From: Welwitschia mirabilis
Taxonomy: Eukaryota; Gnetophyta; Gnetopsida; Welwitschiales
Assembly (NCBI GenBank): GCA_051453625.1
Contig: JBOZIK010000001.1
Location: 186,717,952 to 186,781,951, forward strand
Direction of reading: 5' to 3'
DNA length: 64,000 nucleotides
A program made the translations under genes and the position numbers. Below, in pieces: positions 12,437 to 25,329 of this stretch. Numbering within the stretch: the stretch's first letter is position 1; every line of letters begins with the position of its first letter. A model generated the notes under the pieces. The model was not told the origin of the DNA, made no database searches, and saw nothing but the letters and a program-made list of their open reading frames with translations.

Positions 12437-13410
12437 GCACTTGGGTACTCTTATATCTAATTTATATTAATATACATGTGTATTGTTACCATTCATGTAT
12501 TATATTCTTTAAAAGAATTAGATGTTTTAACCTCAAGGATGTGTGATATTTGTAGATGTTAGTTTGAATATTGAGATCTTGTATTATTTATTGCATTATT
12601 TTATGCCTAATATTGTCATATGCCCACTGATACATGCTATCTTAATCTATCTTATGCTCATGCATATTGGTGGAGATTGGAACAAGGTCCAAGATAGAAC
12701 TGTAAGTGGTCTAACTTCCTTTGGGTGAGGATTATGTAGGTGTGGTTGCTTAGATACTAATGCAACCAACCACTTGAACACAAGCTATACACTTATTTTG
12801 TATGCTTATAATTAAGATATCTAATTAACCCTAAGATTGGTTATGGTATTAATCAAGTGAGATATCATCACATAGCTCACTTAACATGAATACTATAGGT
12901 AACTAAGAGGTTATCATCTGAATTAGAACCTAATTATTCTACTATGGTATTTAATCATATCATGTAAATTAATGCACTATAATGTAATAACATAATTTAG
13001 GGAAAAAAATTGTGCTTTTAGGTCCAACCCAAAGACAAGATCATGATAGAAATAAAATAAGTGAAAAGGTTATAACAAAGCATAGGTCGATGGTAAGAGG
13101 GATTTGAGTTCTAAGAGATGACCAATTAATTGATAAGTAAAATCAATCTTAAACATTCTAAGAGTAAACATCAGAAATAACTTTGAAGTAACTAATTACC
13201 ATTGTTAAGAAAAGACTAGATGAGAATGGACAAATAGGGGTATGAGGAAGATTTATTTCTACATCTCTAAATGTCAACTTATCAAATTTAATTAGTATGA
13301 ATCATAAAGTTATTTAATGTCATTAATATATGATTGAATGTTAAACATCATATAATACCATGTAATAAGACTAATTATTTTGATAATGTCTATATGTATC
13401 CTATAAAATA

Positions 13411-13454
13411 TTAATACAATGTTAATATAATGTTAATACAATGTTAATACAATG
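13411..13454 (+). repeat. 11-bp tandem repeat, four copies
   Basis: TTAATACAATG occurs at 13411, 13422 (one C-to-T change), 13433 and 13444, followed by a partial copy. It is a small minisatellite with no evident function. Confidence 0.92.
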
Positions 13455-15140
13455 TTATAACTATAACTTAACCCAATCATTAACTACACTTTACCAACTT
13501 ACCATTCAATAATCAAGATGTTCTAAATGCTCATAAAGTCATAGATTTAATGTCATGTAAAATCGAGTCAATGGGATGTTTAGAAAATTCCATACATGAT
13601 GATGAGGGGAGTGTAACCATTAGTAAGAGTGTAAGAATTGATAAGTTAAAGTCAGATCATAACCAATTAACATGCTGGTGGAGTTTCCACAACTACCATT
13701 TCACACTACCAAAGATCCCTCTTGGGAATATTTGCCCTAGTGCACTTAAGTAGGATATCATGATTTTTTTAAAATAAAATATTTATATTTTTATTGATTA
13801 AATTTAATTTTCCTATTTTCTTTCTTTATTTTTCTCTTTTTGTACCCCTTGGAACATTGATTTATTATTAGGATGGTAAATTATAAGAATTAATATTAAA
13901 GACAAGTACTAGATTTGACATAATTAATGTTAAGATAGACTAACATAAGACATTAGAGTTTATAGACATGAGAATATCTTGGTATTGGATGAAATCCAAT
14001 CTTACCACCATAAATGCCCTAAAGTAGTAAACTACTTTCATAAAAAAAATAAATGTAGCTTAGCATCTGATCAAATGAATAGACAATTAAATAAAGAAAT
14101 GGCTTAACCAAAAGATCCTACTAAGGGATCATTTAGATGAAGAACAATGGAAGTTTCACCTCTTAATCAATAGGATCTTCCTAATTAATTACTTTTATTA
14201 TGCCGAGAATATAATGGTAATCGTTAATGTAATCTTAACTATTATCCATTAACTCTAAGTTTTTTAGCATCTAAATTAGGAATGTTAACAAAGTTATTCA
14301 AAGTTTTCGTTTCTAAAATATGAGGACTTAATTAATTAAAAGCTAATACATTATAAGGATGTATCCAAGTATTATGTAATGACATCAATTAATAAAATTT
14401 AAAGGATAAAAAAAAAGGATAAAATAAAACTTTAAAAACATTAAAAAGAAAGACTTTGAAACACTGCTAGTTTTATTCTTCTTTTTTTTAAAACAAAGAA
14501 ATGAATTCAAGATAAATATTGATGATAAGATAAAGAACAATTAAGTCATGAAGAGATGAAAAATGTAAATAAATGATGAAAACTAAGTGATGAGTTGCAA
14601 AATGTAGGGTAGACAGGGTGAAGCATGCTACTATTAGATAGAATGATAGATATGTTGCATGAGAAAGTAGAACCGAAGGGCTCATGAAAGGTATGGATCA
14701 TAGTGAAAAGGGGATTATGCATATCATAATGTGGATTTATTTGGTACATGATATCATTCTTCTCCTCAATGGATGGAATCTCATTAGGTGAAACATCAAC
14801 GATGGAAAATTGGAAAAGGTTGTAGATGGAAGAATCTACACCAGGATTATGGGATGAATGTCTATCTTAAACATTACTTAGTAATTGAATGATATATTAC
14901 ATTAACTCTAGAATAACTTGTAAAACAAAAACAAACAAACCAAGCATGAAACCTACATAACATATGTATAAAAATTGTGTTATCTCAAATAAATAATAGC
15001 TAAGTAACCATGTAAAGTATTTTATCATAAATGAAACATAATAGTAAATGTATGAAATAATAATAAAAACATAGAAAATAAATATATTATCATACACAAT
15101 AAGGATGTATCTCATAAGATAAATTCTATTGATCATATGA

Positions 15141-16340
15141 TTAAAGGTAAATAGAGTTTATGAGTTCTTTATCATTAATGTTATCTATATTGTTTAGTTT
15201 GTATGTTCCTTTGTTAAATTTTCATTAAATGATAAATGGTTCTAACTAGTTTGATAAAAATTTTAAGGTTTTCTTAGTTAAGTTTTCTTTTAACACAAGG
15301 TAACCTATTTTGTAAGATCATGGATTTACATGCTTATTGTATGTATCACTTACTTATTTCTAGTAAATTTGTATGTGTTATAAAGTTTTTATCTTTTATT
15401 CATCTGGGATCTCTAACTAGACTAGTTGTGTTTTCTTTTTGATATTAGAGAAGTCAAGATCTTTGATCAAAGTTTTCAATATGGAAATTTGGATTTGAAT
15501 GGATAAAACTACTTTGGTACCATGAAATAATTAAAATTGGATTATTTCCATAGTAGTTTTTATTATAGTACAGTAAACCACTAATGTAAAAGGTAATTTT
15601 TCATGCCAGAATTTTGGATTTCTTCATAGTAATTTATGATCATCTTATTCATGGCCTTAGCTTATTCATTTAGTTAAGGATAATCTAGAGTATGAAATAA
15701 GTGTTTTATGTCAAACTCATACAAGAAATGTTTTAATTTAGTAGATTTAAATTATAGATCATTATTAGTTATAATGATATAATACATACCCAAATCTTAT
15801 AGTGTTGTAATCTAGGATGAATTTTTAGATTTTTTTTAAGATTATTTGACGTAAAGGCATTACTTGTGCCTATTTGAAAAGTATTAACTTGTAGAAAAAA
15901 TCTAAAAATATTGCTCATATGAAGTGGTAGTAATTAGACCAATTAAATTCATTACCCATTTTTTGAAGAAATAAATAGAATCAAATGTGAAATGTTTATT
16001 AGTAGTTGATAAATCTTGGGTGAAAATATTTGATAAGTGTTGATATGTTCCAATCATTTTAAAGTAGTATTCATTCATTATTTTCTAGAAATAATCTAAT
16101 TTTATAATATGAATTAATAGTGGTTTTACTCCTTGGTGGGAACCATGTAAACTAGCATGTGTTTTTATTAAGACATAGGTAGATTCATTTCATATTAGGC
16201 ATCTTAGTAAGACATCATTACTTAAAGTTTTGTATAGTTGATTTTTACTCATTGTGAAGTGTGTATTGACCACAAAAATTATGTCTCTACATGGATGAAT
16301 GATAAACCAATTTACCAAAGTGTTATATTATTTATCATTT
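15141..16340 (-). pseudogene. Tat Gypsy integrase pseudogene
   Basis: Minus-strand frames match Gypsy integrase from the zinc-binding region (HASLHGSHQGVKPLL near 16170) to the C-terminal domain (VKPRSYKIGYLVLKENL, about 15300). All three catalytic acids are changed in a way that fits G-to-A mutation. WGMDLIG reads WVMNLIG (15947-15949). The second motif reads IITNN instead of IITDN (about 15764). The Glu motif QAEATNK reads AKAMNK (15656-15658). The two zinc-ligand Cys positions have become Tyr (YYFKMIGTYQH). Downstream core segments such as FDIKHLFHTLDYP and FHGTKVVLSI are well preserved, which makes the family assignment secure despite many stops. Confidence 0.87.
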
Positions 16341-16399
16341 ATTTTAGGATTCCCCCTAATTGGTTGATTTCATCTTATAATAACTCTAAATAAGCCACC

Positions 16400-16835
16400 A
16401 TTGATTATTCATATAAAAAATTTTTTTATTTAAATAAACGCATGAGATATAATCTTTAAATGATAAATCCTTGAAATAAGTTTGTGTAAATTTTATAAGT
16501 AATTAATGAACTTATTTTTATTTCTAGGGAATGAACTCATTTTTATTTCTATGGATAATAAGGATTTCATAATGATCAAAGGTAAAAAGTAATGTTTTTA
16601 CTCTCTTAAGGTAGAAATCTAAAGTTCTTAATCTTACATCATATTTAGTTAATACTTAGTTAACTACTAACTATGAATTACCAAAAATTAATAATCTCTT
16701 AGAATAAACTTAAATTTCTAGAGTAATTCTACATGATAAGGCTTTATACTCAACTATGTTATTTGCACTAATAAACTTTAACTTAAAGCAAAATGATAAA
16801 CTAGTTTTATTATTTATAAAAAAGACTACTCCCAT
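16400..16835 (-). pseudogene. Tat second (archaeal-type) RNase H pseudogene
   Basis: Minus-strand translation gives NFMGVVFFINNKTSLSF, then FISANNIVEYKA (about 16740-16830), then LIFGNS, LVVN and YDVRLRTLDFYLKR (about 16600-16700), ending with FDHYEILIIHRNKNEF (about 16530-16580). These match the aRNH domain of Tat elements in order (GVVLxSP, NNxAEYEALI, GDSxLVVxQ, IPRxxNxxADALA). The Asp of the GDS motif reads Asn (GNS), so the active site is lost. This domain distinguishes Tat from other Gypsy lineages. Confidence 0.82.
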
Positions 16836-19140
16836 AAAATTATCATCTCTATTGGATGTACTATTAAAGAAAATTAGAGCATGCTAATTATTTTTTATTC
16901 TAATTAAGTAATATTCCTCATCAAGGAATATTTAGATTCACATGATATTTCACCTTTATCTTCTATTAATAGGTCTGCTATTTGTTTTGTAATGCATCAC
17001 CTTTAACTAATTTTTAAGATTGAGATTCTAAGTCAAATTCAAGAAGAATAAATGCCCACTTCATTAATCAAGTATTTATAATGAAGTACTAGATAAAATG
17101 TTTGAGTAAATTTAGTTGTTAATCGTAATTGTTATGTTTATTATCATTTAATGGTAAACCTTTTGTGAAGCAAAAACTAAACTCAAAGATATCTTTTCTA
17201 TAGCAATGTGATTTTTTGCATATTGATGTAACATTCTACTAATGTAGTAAATCATATGATCTTAATGTAATTCATCTCATTAAAATATCATTACACTAAT
17301 TAATGTTGGTGTACATGCTAAGTAAAGTAAAAAGCCTAATTAGGTCTTCTTGAACTTAAAACATGCGTGTACATTAAATATTCCTTGATTTTATTAAAGT
17401 CCTTTTAAAATTTTTTATCATATTTGAATTGATTGTCTTTATTAAAAAGGCACATAAATTTTTTACATCAATTCATTAAGATCAAAATGAATTAATGTAT
17501 TACTAATAGTTTATTTTGGAGACTACATAATTCTTTCAAATTATGTTGTAATTACACATTAGTTTTTTATTTAATCTTATTAGGGTCTATTTCTATACCT
17601 CTTTTTAAGATCATGAAGATAGTTCTATTATTTGAAAAAAATACTATTACTACAAAATTATCATCTCTATTTAATGCACTATTAAAGAACATTAGTGCAT
17701 CCTAAGTATTGTTTATGCCAATGGAGTAAATTTCCTCATCAAGGAACTATTTAGATTCACATGAGATTTCACCTTTGTCTTCTATTAGTAGGTCTACTAT
17801 TTTTTTAGTAATACATCACCTTTAACTAATTTTTAAGATTGATATTCTAAGTCAAATTCAACAAGAATAGATGCCCACCTCATTAATAAAGTATTCCAAA
17901 TGAAAGTATTAGAGAAAATGTTTGAGTAAATTTAGTTTTTTATCATAATTATTTGTTTATTATCATGTAAATGGAAAAATTTTTGTAAAGCAAAAAACTA
18001 AACTCAAAGATGTATTTTCTGCATCAACGTAATTTTTTTCACGAGTAAAAAGCTTAATTAGGTCTTTGTGAACTTAAAAAAAGAGTCTATGTGAAATATT
18101 CCTTAATTTTATCAAATACCTTTAAAAATTTTTATCCAATTTGAATTGCTTGTCTTTATTAAAAGGTGCATAAATTTTTTACATTAATTCATTACGGTTG
18201 AAATGAATTAATGTATTACTAATATTTTATTTTGGAGACTACATAATTCTTTCAAATTATGTGGTAACTACATATCAAGTTTTGCTTTGATCTTATTGGG
18301 GTCTATTTTTATACCTCTTTTTAAGACCATAAAGCCAATTTTATTATTTAATAAAAAGACTACTCCTACAAAATTATCATCTCTATTTGATGCACTATTG
18401 AAGAACATTAGTGCATTCTAATTATTTTTTATTCCAATGAAGTGAATTTCCTTATTAAGGTACTATTTAGATTCACATGAGATTTTAACTTTGTCTTTTA
18501 TTGGAAGGTCTACTATTTATTTCGTAATTCATCACCTTCAACTAATTTTTAAGATTAAGATTAGAAGTTAAATTTGAAAAGAATAGATGTCCATGGCTTT
18601 AATTGAGTATTTCTAGTGAAGTATTAAAATTTAGTTATTCATCACAATTGTTTTTTTATATTATCATGTAATGAAAAAATTTTTATGAAGAAAAAACTAA
18701 ACTCAAAGATGTCTTTTCTACATCAAAATATTTTTTTTTCATATTGGTGTAATGTTTTAGTAATGTAGTAAATCACATGATCTTAATGTAATTCATCTCA
18801 TTAAAATATCATTACACTAATTAATGAGTGTGTACATGCTCAGTAAAGTAAAAATCTTAATTAAATATTCATGAACTTAAAACAAGCGTATATGTCAAAT
18901 ATTCCTTGATTTTATTGAAGTCATTCTAAAAATTTTTATCCCATTTGATATAATTATATTTATTAAAATGCTGCATAAAATTTTCACATCAATTCATTAA
19001 GCTTGAAATGAATTAATGTATTACTAATAGTTTATTTTAGAGACTACATAATTCTTTCAAATTATGTGGTAATTACATATTAGTTTTTTCTTGATCTTAT
19101 CAAGCTCTATTTTCTATACCTCTTTTTAAGATCATGAGGC
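16805..19140 (-). repeat. tandem triplication of the RT-thumb/RNase H region
   Basis: Three successive units, about 16805-17620, 17620-18340 and 18340-19140, share the same order of landmarks. TATCATCTCT occurs at 16841, 17659 and 18375. The GACTACATAATTCTTTCAAA stretch occurs at 17521, 18237 and 19042. Periods are about 818 and 716 bp by the first landmark. The middle unit lacks about 100 bp (around the stretch matching 17205-17330), which explains the shorter period. On the minus strand each unit encodes the thumb and RNase H connection of Gypsy pol, for example KWTSIL/RWASILVEFDLEYQ-like sequence, so a piece of pol was duplicated twice in place. Confidence 0.88.
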
Positions 19141-19710
19141 CTAATAGTTTTTTTAATGGTATAATTAAAAAATATTATTTTGATTTAAGCATAATCTGTA
19201 TGATCTTGCATGTTTAAAAAATTATTTCAAATTATCTAGGTGATTGCTCATTACTTTTTACAACATCATCAACATAGTCTTCTACATTATAGTATATCAT
19301 GTTATAGAATATATGTGTCATTTCTTATTGGTATGTTGCATTATCATTCTTAAGCCCAAAAGGCGTCATGAAATAACCAAAAAAACTCCAATATGTTGTA
19401 AAAGGTATTTTATGCTGACTTTAGGATTGATAAATACTTGATTATAATCTAAATAACCATTTATAAATGATAAAAGGTTGTAACCAGTGGTGTTGTCAAC
19501 TAGGATATTGATATTTGGTAGGGGTAACTATTCATGATGAAATTTGACTATAGTTATATCTATTATTAATTTATGATAAGTAATAAAGTCATTATAAGGA
19601 TACAAATCTTGCATGACAAAATTGAAATTTTATCAACTTCTATTAATAGTATAGCCCTAATATCATTCTTCTACAAAGATAGATAACAAAAGCTATCAGT
19701 AAAGTAAGCA
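19000..19710 (-). pseudogene. Tat Gypsy reverse transcriptase pseudogene
   Basis: Minus-strand frames give LPLPNINILVDNTTGYNLL then GYLDYNQV (about 19440-19540), FMTPFGLKN (about 19350-19375), and YVDDV at 19262-19276, the RT catalytic box, still intact. The thumb region KLLGLMILKRGIEN follows at about 19110-19160. The expected N-terminal part of RT is not found above 19710. Stops and frameshifts interrupt it. Confidence 0.88.
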
Positions 19711-19720
19711 TAGTAATAAT

Positions 19721-21800
19721 GAGTAATAGAGAATGAAATTATATAAGAGATCTAAGAATGGAACACAACATTCAAACTATCATAATAAAGTTCTAGAAGA
19801 ACATAACTACTAAAGTGAATTCATGAACCTTTTACTTCTAGCTCAAGCACAATGGAATAATCTCATCCATCGTAAACATGAAAGTAATATATTCAAGAAA
19901 TCTAGTCTTCATGGTAAGACTAAAATAAGAATGAAACAAAAGGATATCCAAAGATATATCACATAAACATTCAATTATACAATCTAGAATAAAAAAAGAA
20001 GAATTGCTAAGTGGATCTTAAAGTAAAATCATGCCTTATTTAATCCTAAGCATAACAAGTATGAAATAATCACAACTTGATATCAAAGTAATACACAAAG
20101 AATAGGTAATAATTTATTATCTAAAATTTAAAAGCATATAAGATAAAAATTTACTCATGATAAACCAAAAAGTATCATTCTAGCTTAGTAGTTAGCCCAT
20201 TCCTATGAAAGTCTTAGAGAAAAATCATGACTAAAAATCTAATTTCTTTAATGATGATATGATATATGATGTGATAATAAAGTGATATCAGGTATCTATA
20301 TACTAGAATTAACGGTTTACAATTAGGGTTTTAAGATCCTAATAAGATTATTCTAAATAATGCATATTACATTATTATTTATTCATGAGGACAAATTAAG
20401 GGGTTCTTCTTAGAAAATGTTTCTCATTCATCTTCTATTTGTATAAATTATTAGAATGGGTTACTTGCATTAAGAAAACTTAAGAATGTAAGTATGTTAT
20501 TATTCTAATTAAAGTAATTAGTACCACCACTCTTAGAACTATCATTGTTGATAATTATGCTTAGTACACCTCTATCTTCTGCCATAATGCTCCAAATAAC
20601 ACATTTATCTTGAAAAATGAAAGTGTTAAGGAATATTATTAGTACAAGTGGATTTTATGGTCTTAACATAACAAATTTATAAAACCATCATTATGATCAA
20701 TTAGGTATGATAATAAGGCCTTAATTCCTTAATATAAATGTTAATTTTTGTGTGATATTATACCCTTTAACCAACCTTTTATTAGTTCTTTAGTAAAAAA
20801 CTGTATCAAAAAATTAGGTAACATGGCAAAAATTGCAAATTAATACAATTAAGTATAAAAGATGAAGGGTTTTAAGGGAAAACCATTTAGCTAATCTATT
20901 CTAAAATAACACTTAATCAAAAGAATAAGGCATGAAAAGATAAGTACTTAAGTGCAAATGTTACTTCTCCTAACCAAAACTAAGCTTTATGCTTAATGTT
21001 GGAAAAATAAAAAAGTAGAACATGATGAGAAATGATTGGTGCATGTGCTAATCTAGCATAAAATGAGCTAGAAATAAAAATTATTGGAAAATAGTATGTG
21101 CAATTCATGATTAAACTAGAGAATTGTAAAATGCAAACTAATGTAACTAAAGGAATATAAATTAGAAAATAAAGCTTTGATTGTAATGATTTAAATTTCT
21201 AAATCTAAAATGTATGACTATAGAAATGACCAAAAAGTGATTGAAAAATGAATAAGGATGATAAATGAATGTGTTAATTTTTCAAAAGAAAAGTGAATGA
21301 TGAAGTTAAATCAATCAATTTTTGTAAATCCTTAAGAGGGACTTGAGTACTAAAAACATAGGAAATGTGACATAAAGTATCTATAAAAAATATGATCTCT
21401 ATGTGTAGATTATAGTGACAACATAGATTAGAGAAATTGGTGACACTAGCTCTATTAATAGTTATACCTCAAATATTACATTTCAGATCCTAAAACCTAA
21501 ATTAAGAGTTTGCAGTCAAGTGTCACTTTAGAATTAAGATTCAATTTATAGAAATATAAATATAGTTTGATTTCTATCAAGTACAAAAGATATTATAACA
21601 AAGTAAAATGTAATTATAATGTACTATTACAACTAAAAAAATAGGCAAAGAAGGGTAAAAGAGTAGGAGAGGAAAAGAAATTTAACTCAAATATCTTCTA
21701 TAAGAGGTTAACCTCTATAACTTTTAATCCATATTTTCTTATTTCTTTGATATATCCTTCTTTTTATTTAATGTCTTCTTCATTTTTCTCCATCACTTTC
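19721..21800. other. unassigned AT-rich DNA
   Basis: No gene or domain remnant was recognised on either strand. It occupies the position where the 5' part of the minus-strand Tat element should be, so it may be foreign sequence or a decayed part of it. Confidence 0.5.
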
Positions 21801-21804
21801 TAAT

Positions 21805-22317
21805 CTAAGTCCCTTGAGATTTTGAAACCTCCTCGAAAAAGATATTACTTAAATTAGTAAAGGAATATCTATGAGTAGTTAAAGGAGGAGTAGAAGAAAG
21901 TGGAGAAGAAGGTGCATAAGAGGGTTGCATAGAGAATAGGAAGAAAAGGGAGCATGAAAAGGAGGAGGAGTCCTTTAAGGATCTTCTTCTTTTTCTTCTT
22001 GAATCTCTTGAAGGCCCTCTAAAATCCAATCTAACTTGATTCTTATACTTACTAAGTTGGGTAATATTTTTATGGATAATAGTTTCTATGTAGGTACCAT
22101 TCCATTCTTTAAAGTCTATGGTGTAAGCTAAAGCATTATAGATCAAGTATACAACTAAGTAAGAGAAAGGATGATTACCCTTATAGTCCATATTGTTTAC
22201 TATAATAGTGATGTGGAATTTTGCTATGTGAAAGGATCTACTATTTTGGATAACCCTCATCATATCAATATGACTACTATAGGCATCAGTTACACGAGTA
22301 TGAGAAAAAAATTTCAA
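21805..22317 (-). CDS. unrecognised 170-codon ORF
   Basis: This is the longest N-free open frame that is not antisense to a recognised element. It starts MKFFSHTRVTDAYSS. The middle (about residues 48-90) is hydrophobic and aromatic (FSYLVVYLIYNALAYTIDF, then EWNGTYIE). After that comes a basic cluster (SRRKRRRS near residue 110) and a Ser/Pro-rich tail. Just upstream on the same strand, about 22520-22620, a frame reads FYNATINEDD, faintly like the opening of plant retrotransposon-linked ORFs with an EFYANA motif. I cannot assign a function, and it may be a decayed transposon ORF that kept one frame open. Confidence 0.3.
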   Translation of the reverse strand: MKFFSHTRVTDAYSSHIDMMRVIQNSRSFHIAKFHITIIVNNMDYKGNHPFSYLVVYLIYNALAYTIDFKEWNGTYIETIIHKNITQLSKYKNQVRLDFRGPSRDSRRKRRRSLKDSSSFSCSLFFLFSMQPSYAPSSPLSSTPPLTTHRYSFTNLSNIFFEEVSKSQGT

Positions 22318-24785
22318 ATGATAACTCTAAAAAGAGTAAGTTGGGTTTTATAATGGTATTTGTAAGATAGGCATCCTTCCCTATTTAGTGCATATTTAAC
22401 ATTAAGCATAGTAATATAATAGTTGAGAGATTTATTAAGCATATAACATAAGCTATTATGGTTCTTAACTCTTAACAAAGCTTTTACACCATCAATGAAA
22501 ATGATTAAAAAAAGGTGTTCAATAGAGAAATGAATTTTCCAAGGTCATCTTCATTAATTGTTGCATTGTAGAATTTGAAAATAACCTTTAGAAAGTGGTG
22601 GTTGTATCTTACCTAATAAATAATTCTAATTTCTAGCTTAATGTTTATTAAGATAAAATGGTGCAAATAAAGTAAGGAATGATGTGAATATGTTTTATTC
22701 TAAAGAGGGTTCTGCTATTTCCTTCATGATGCTTGAAATGATAGAATTGAAGAAATAAAAATAAATATAAATGGAACAAAAATAAAGTTAAAACTTAAGA
22801 AAGTAAAAAATGGACTAAAAGAAAAATAGACAAATTTTAGATATGAATACAGACTCACTAATGGGTTATAAGCAAAGAGGAATCTGAAATATTACTATAA
22901 GAGAAAGTAAAGCTCATAGAGATGAGAAACAATAGTGGTGCTAGTGAGGACAAACAACAATACTAGAAAAATGTAAAGATATGGTTTGGATAAATGTAAA
23001 AAGTATTGTAGCAGCTTAAAAGTTGCAGAACTATGATTGTTTAGTGTGGATGGCTTAGAAATCATGGGTTTTTATAGAAAAAGGGTGAAATAGGTATGAT
23101 GGATGTCTAGGTTTTATTAATGGTTTAGATTAATTTTACCTTAGATCTAGACATGGATAGATGGATTAAATCATAAAAATCATAATGTTTTTCTTGGGGT
23201 ATTTTTTTCAAAGGAAAAAAAATGAAGGATTATGGCTTGGAATGAATAATGAAATGAATAAAAAAGTGTTGAAATGAATAAATGAAATAACAAACCTTAC
23301 TATGCATCATATGAATAAATAGGAAATGGTGAATATAAGATAATAATATTATTTATTTACTTAATTTTAATGGATCTTTTACCAAGATAAAGAAAAGTAT
23401 AAATTAGCAAATCCTTGTAAATTCACAACTATATAAATAATCTCAAGTTCAATTGTTAAAATAAGCAAACAAAATATCTCTTCAATCCCATCTTAATTTT
23501 ATTCCTTTTCCTTCCTCTTTCATAGACATCTAAGTTTTAAGTATTTGATCACATTGAGCATTTAGTATTGTGATACTTCTTTATAATAGATTTAACATGT
23601 TGTATAAGAAGGATTTAGTACTACATTGCTAGAAAGTATTTATAGTTCTAATGTAGATGAATGTATCACAAAAAACTTTCTAGAGATACATTGCTAGTAG
23701 GTATTCATAGCCCTAATGAAATAAACTAAATTAGTAGAAATGATCATAAAAATGTGCTAAAAAAGGTTCAAGGTTTTTCTCATTTTCTTTTCCCTTTATT
23801 ATTTTTTATTTTTGTGTTTATTATATATAAAAGGGATCATAGGCTTATTATCCTAATAGCAAAATTATCTCATCCCCATGACCACTTTGAAACCAAAAAA
23901 ATGTCATGAAAGAAGAAAATCTATCATTTTTCTTGATTCCAAATTAAATATTTCTAAATACATGTAAATATTAACAAATCACTTAAAAATTAAAATAATT
24001 ATCTAATGAAAAAGCAAAAACCTATAAAATTTTAATTAAGATTTGAAACGGTAAAAAAAAATTTTATTCATGGATTAAAAAAAAGACATCAGCTAGGATC
24101 AGAACATCTCATGAACTTAGAAGATCATGGAAGGGGTGGATGAAATGTAGGTGATAAATTGTTATGTAGAGATAATCTAGATGAGTGAAAATGGCTAAAG
24201 TTTGGATGAATTAAATGGTTATGATCAGGATTTTCTATGAAAATAGAATTGTTAAATACATGAGAGATTTCCCTAGTTTAATCCAACTATTACAAGACTA
24301 GGGTAAGTAAATAGAATTCAAGCACATTTAATAAAATCAAATTAGGCTTACAAGAATAGTGTATACTTCTAAATGAGAAGGAAAATTTTGAATGGTCAAT
24401 TTTTTCACAATTGAAAGAATAAGATGGTTTACCAAGTTACAAATTAGACCTAGAAATGTTTTTATAACAAGAATTCACATATGACTTTAAAAATGCAAGA
24501 AGTTCATGGAAAGAATACTCATTAAGATTTACACATCCTAAGTTGTGAGAGAGCCGTCTTATTTCTTTATCTTACTTAACTAATAGTTCTTTCAAAACAT
24601 TTTTATTTGATGAATACATGGATGAATTAAAAATCAAATAATAATTAGGATTATTATCAAAGACATCTTATAATTTATTAAGAGATAATTCCACGTCAAA
24701 AGAAGGATCATCTTCAAGATTAACAAATGAATCATAATTCAAAGAAGATAAAGAATGAGGGGAAAAAACTTTTCCCACAGAAAGG
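22318..24785. other. unassigned AT-rich DNA
   Basis: No convincing coding region. Minus-strand frames between 24250 and 24780 are partly open and could be continuation of the protease-bearing Gypsy fragment above, but no further domain was recognised. Confidence 0.45.
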
Positions 24786-24789
24786 AGGA

Positions 24790-25320
24790 TCAAGATCATT
24801 AAAACTTTTAATGAACCCTACTTCTTCTAAATTATTTAGTTATTTTTTGGCATTAAAGATATTAATAATTATGCTACTAAAATAAATATTCATGATATCA
24901 TATTTACAATTGATAAGAGCATTAGAAGTACCAAGAAAAGGTTTTCCCAAGATAATAAGAATGGTATAATTTCTAGTCTTTTCTATCTTTATAACTTTGA
25001 AGTCCATAAAAAATAGTAATTCTCTACTTGAATAATTATATCCTCTGCTATATCTAATAGTTATTTTAAAGAATTATTAACCAATTGTAATTGAAATTTA
25101 GTATTTTTAAGATCATTTAGACCAAGTTCCTTGTAGATACTATAAGGTAAAAATTGACATTATCTTTAAGATATAACAAGGATTGTTGAAAGTTTTTATT
25201 CCCAATAGTAATGGCTATGATAGGGTATTAGGAATATTTTTATTTTAGGAAAATTTACTATTGCACTACAAACTTGCATGTATTTGATAGGGTGTTTGAG
25301 CAGTTTTATAGGGTATTAGA
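24790..25320 (-). pseudogene. Gypsy aspartic protease fragment (Athila-like)
   Basis: Minus-strand frames give IAITIGNKNFQQSLL (about 25190), LPYSIYKELGLNDLKNTKFQ (about 25080-25145), IIIQVENYYF, and GKPFLGTSNALINC (one frameshift, about 24905-24945). The family has this order in the retropepsin domain upstream of RT in Athila-type elements. The catalytic D of the DLGASV motif reads Y. No RT follows at the expected distance, and the nearest minus-strand RT is 5 kb away and of Tat type. This is therefore probably a separate fragment. Confidence 0.72.
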
Positions 25321-25329
25321 CAAGTTTAT

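Larger units (their letters stand above)
11621..15140. other. unassigned AT-rich DNA
   Basis: No gene was recognised. Open frames of 60-80 codons (12260, 12543, 13550 plus; 14488, 14546, 14897 minus) have no domain match that I can see. The region contains a short TA microsatellite and an 11-bp tandem repeat, listed separately. Part of 14480-15140 could be the 3' non-coding end or LTR of the minus-strand Gypsy element that ends at 15141, but I could not define LTR boundaries. Confidence 0.5.
15141..19720 (-). mobile_element. degenerate Ty3/Gypsy element, Tat lineage
   Basis: Read on the minus strand, high to low coordinate, it gives RT, an RNase H region repeated three times, a second (archaeal-type) RNase H, and integrase ending at a stop at 15141-15143. 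A second RNase H between the Gypsy RNase H and integrase is the known mark of the Tat lineage. Gag, protease and the N-terminal part of RT are missing above about 19720, and I could not find its LTRs. The element is heavily mutated and inactive. Confidence 0.85.

Noticed and set aside
13411-13454. Tandem 11-mers as a CRISPR array
   Set aside because: There are no spacers between repeats and the context is a plant nuclear genome.
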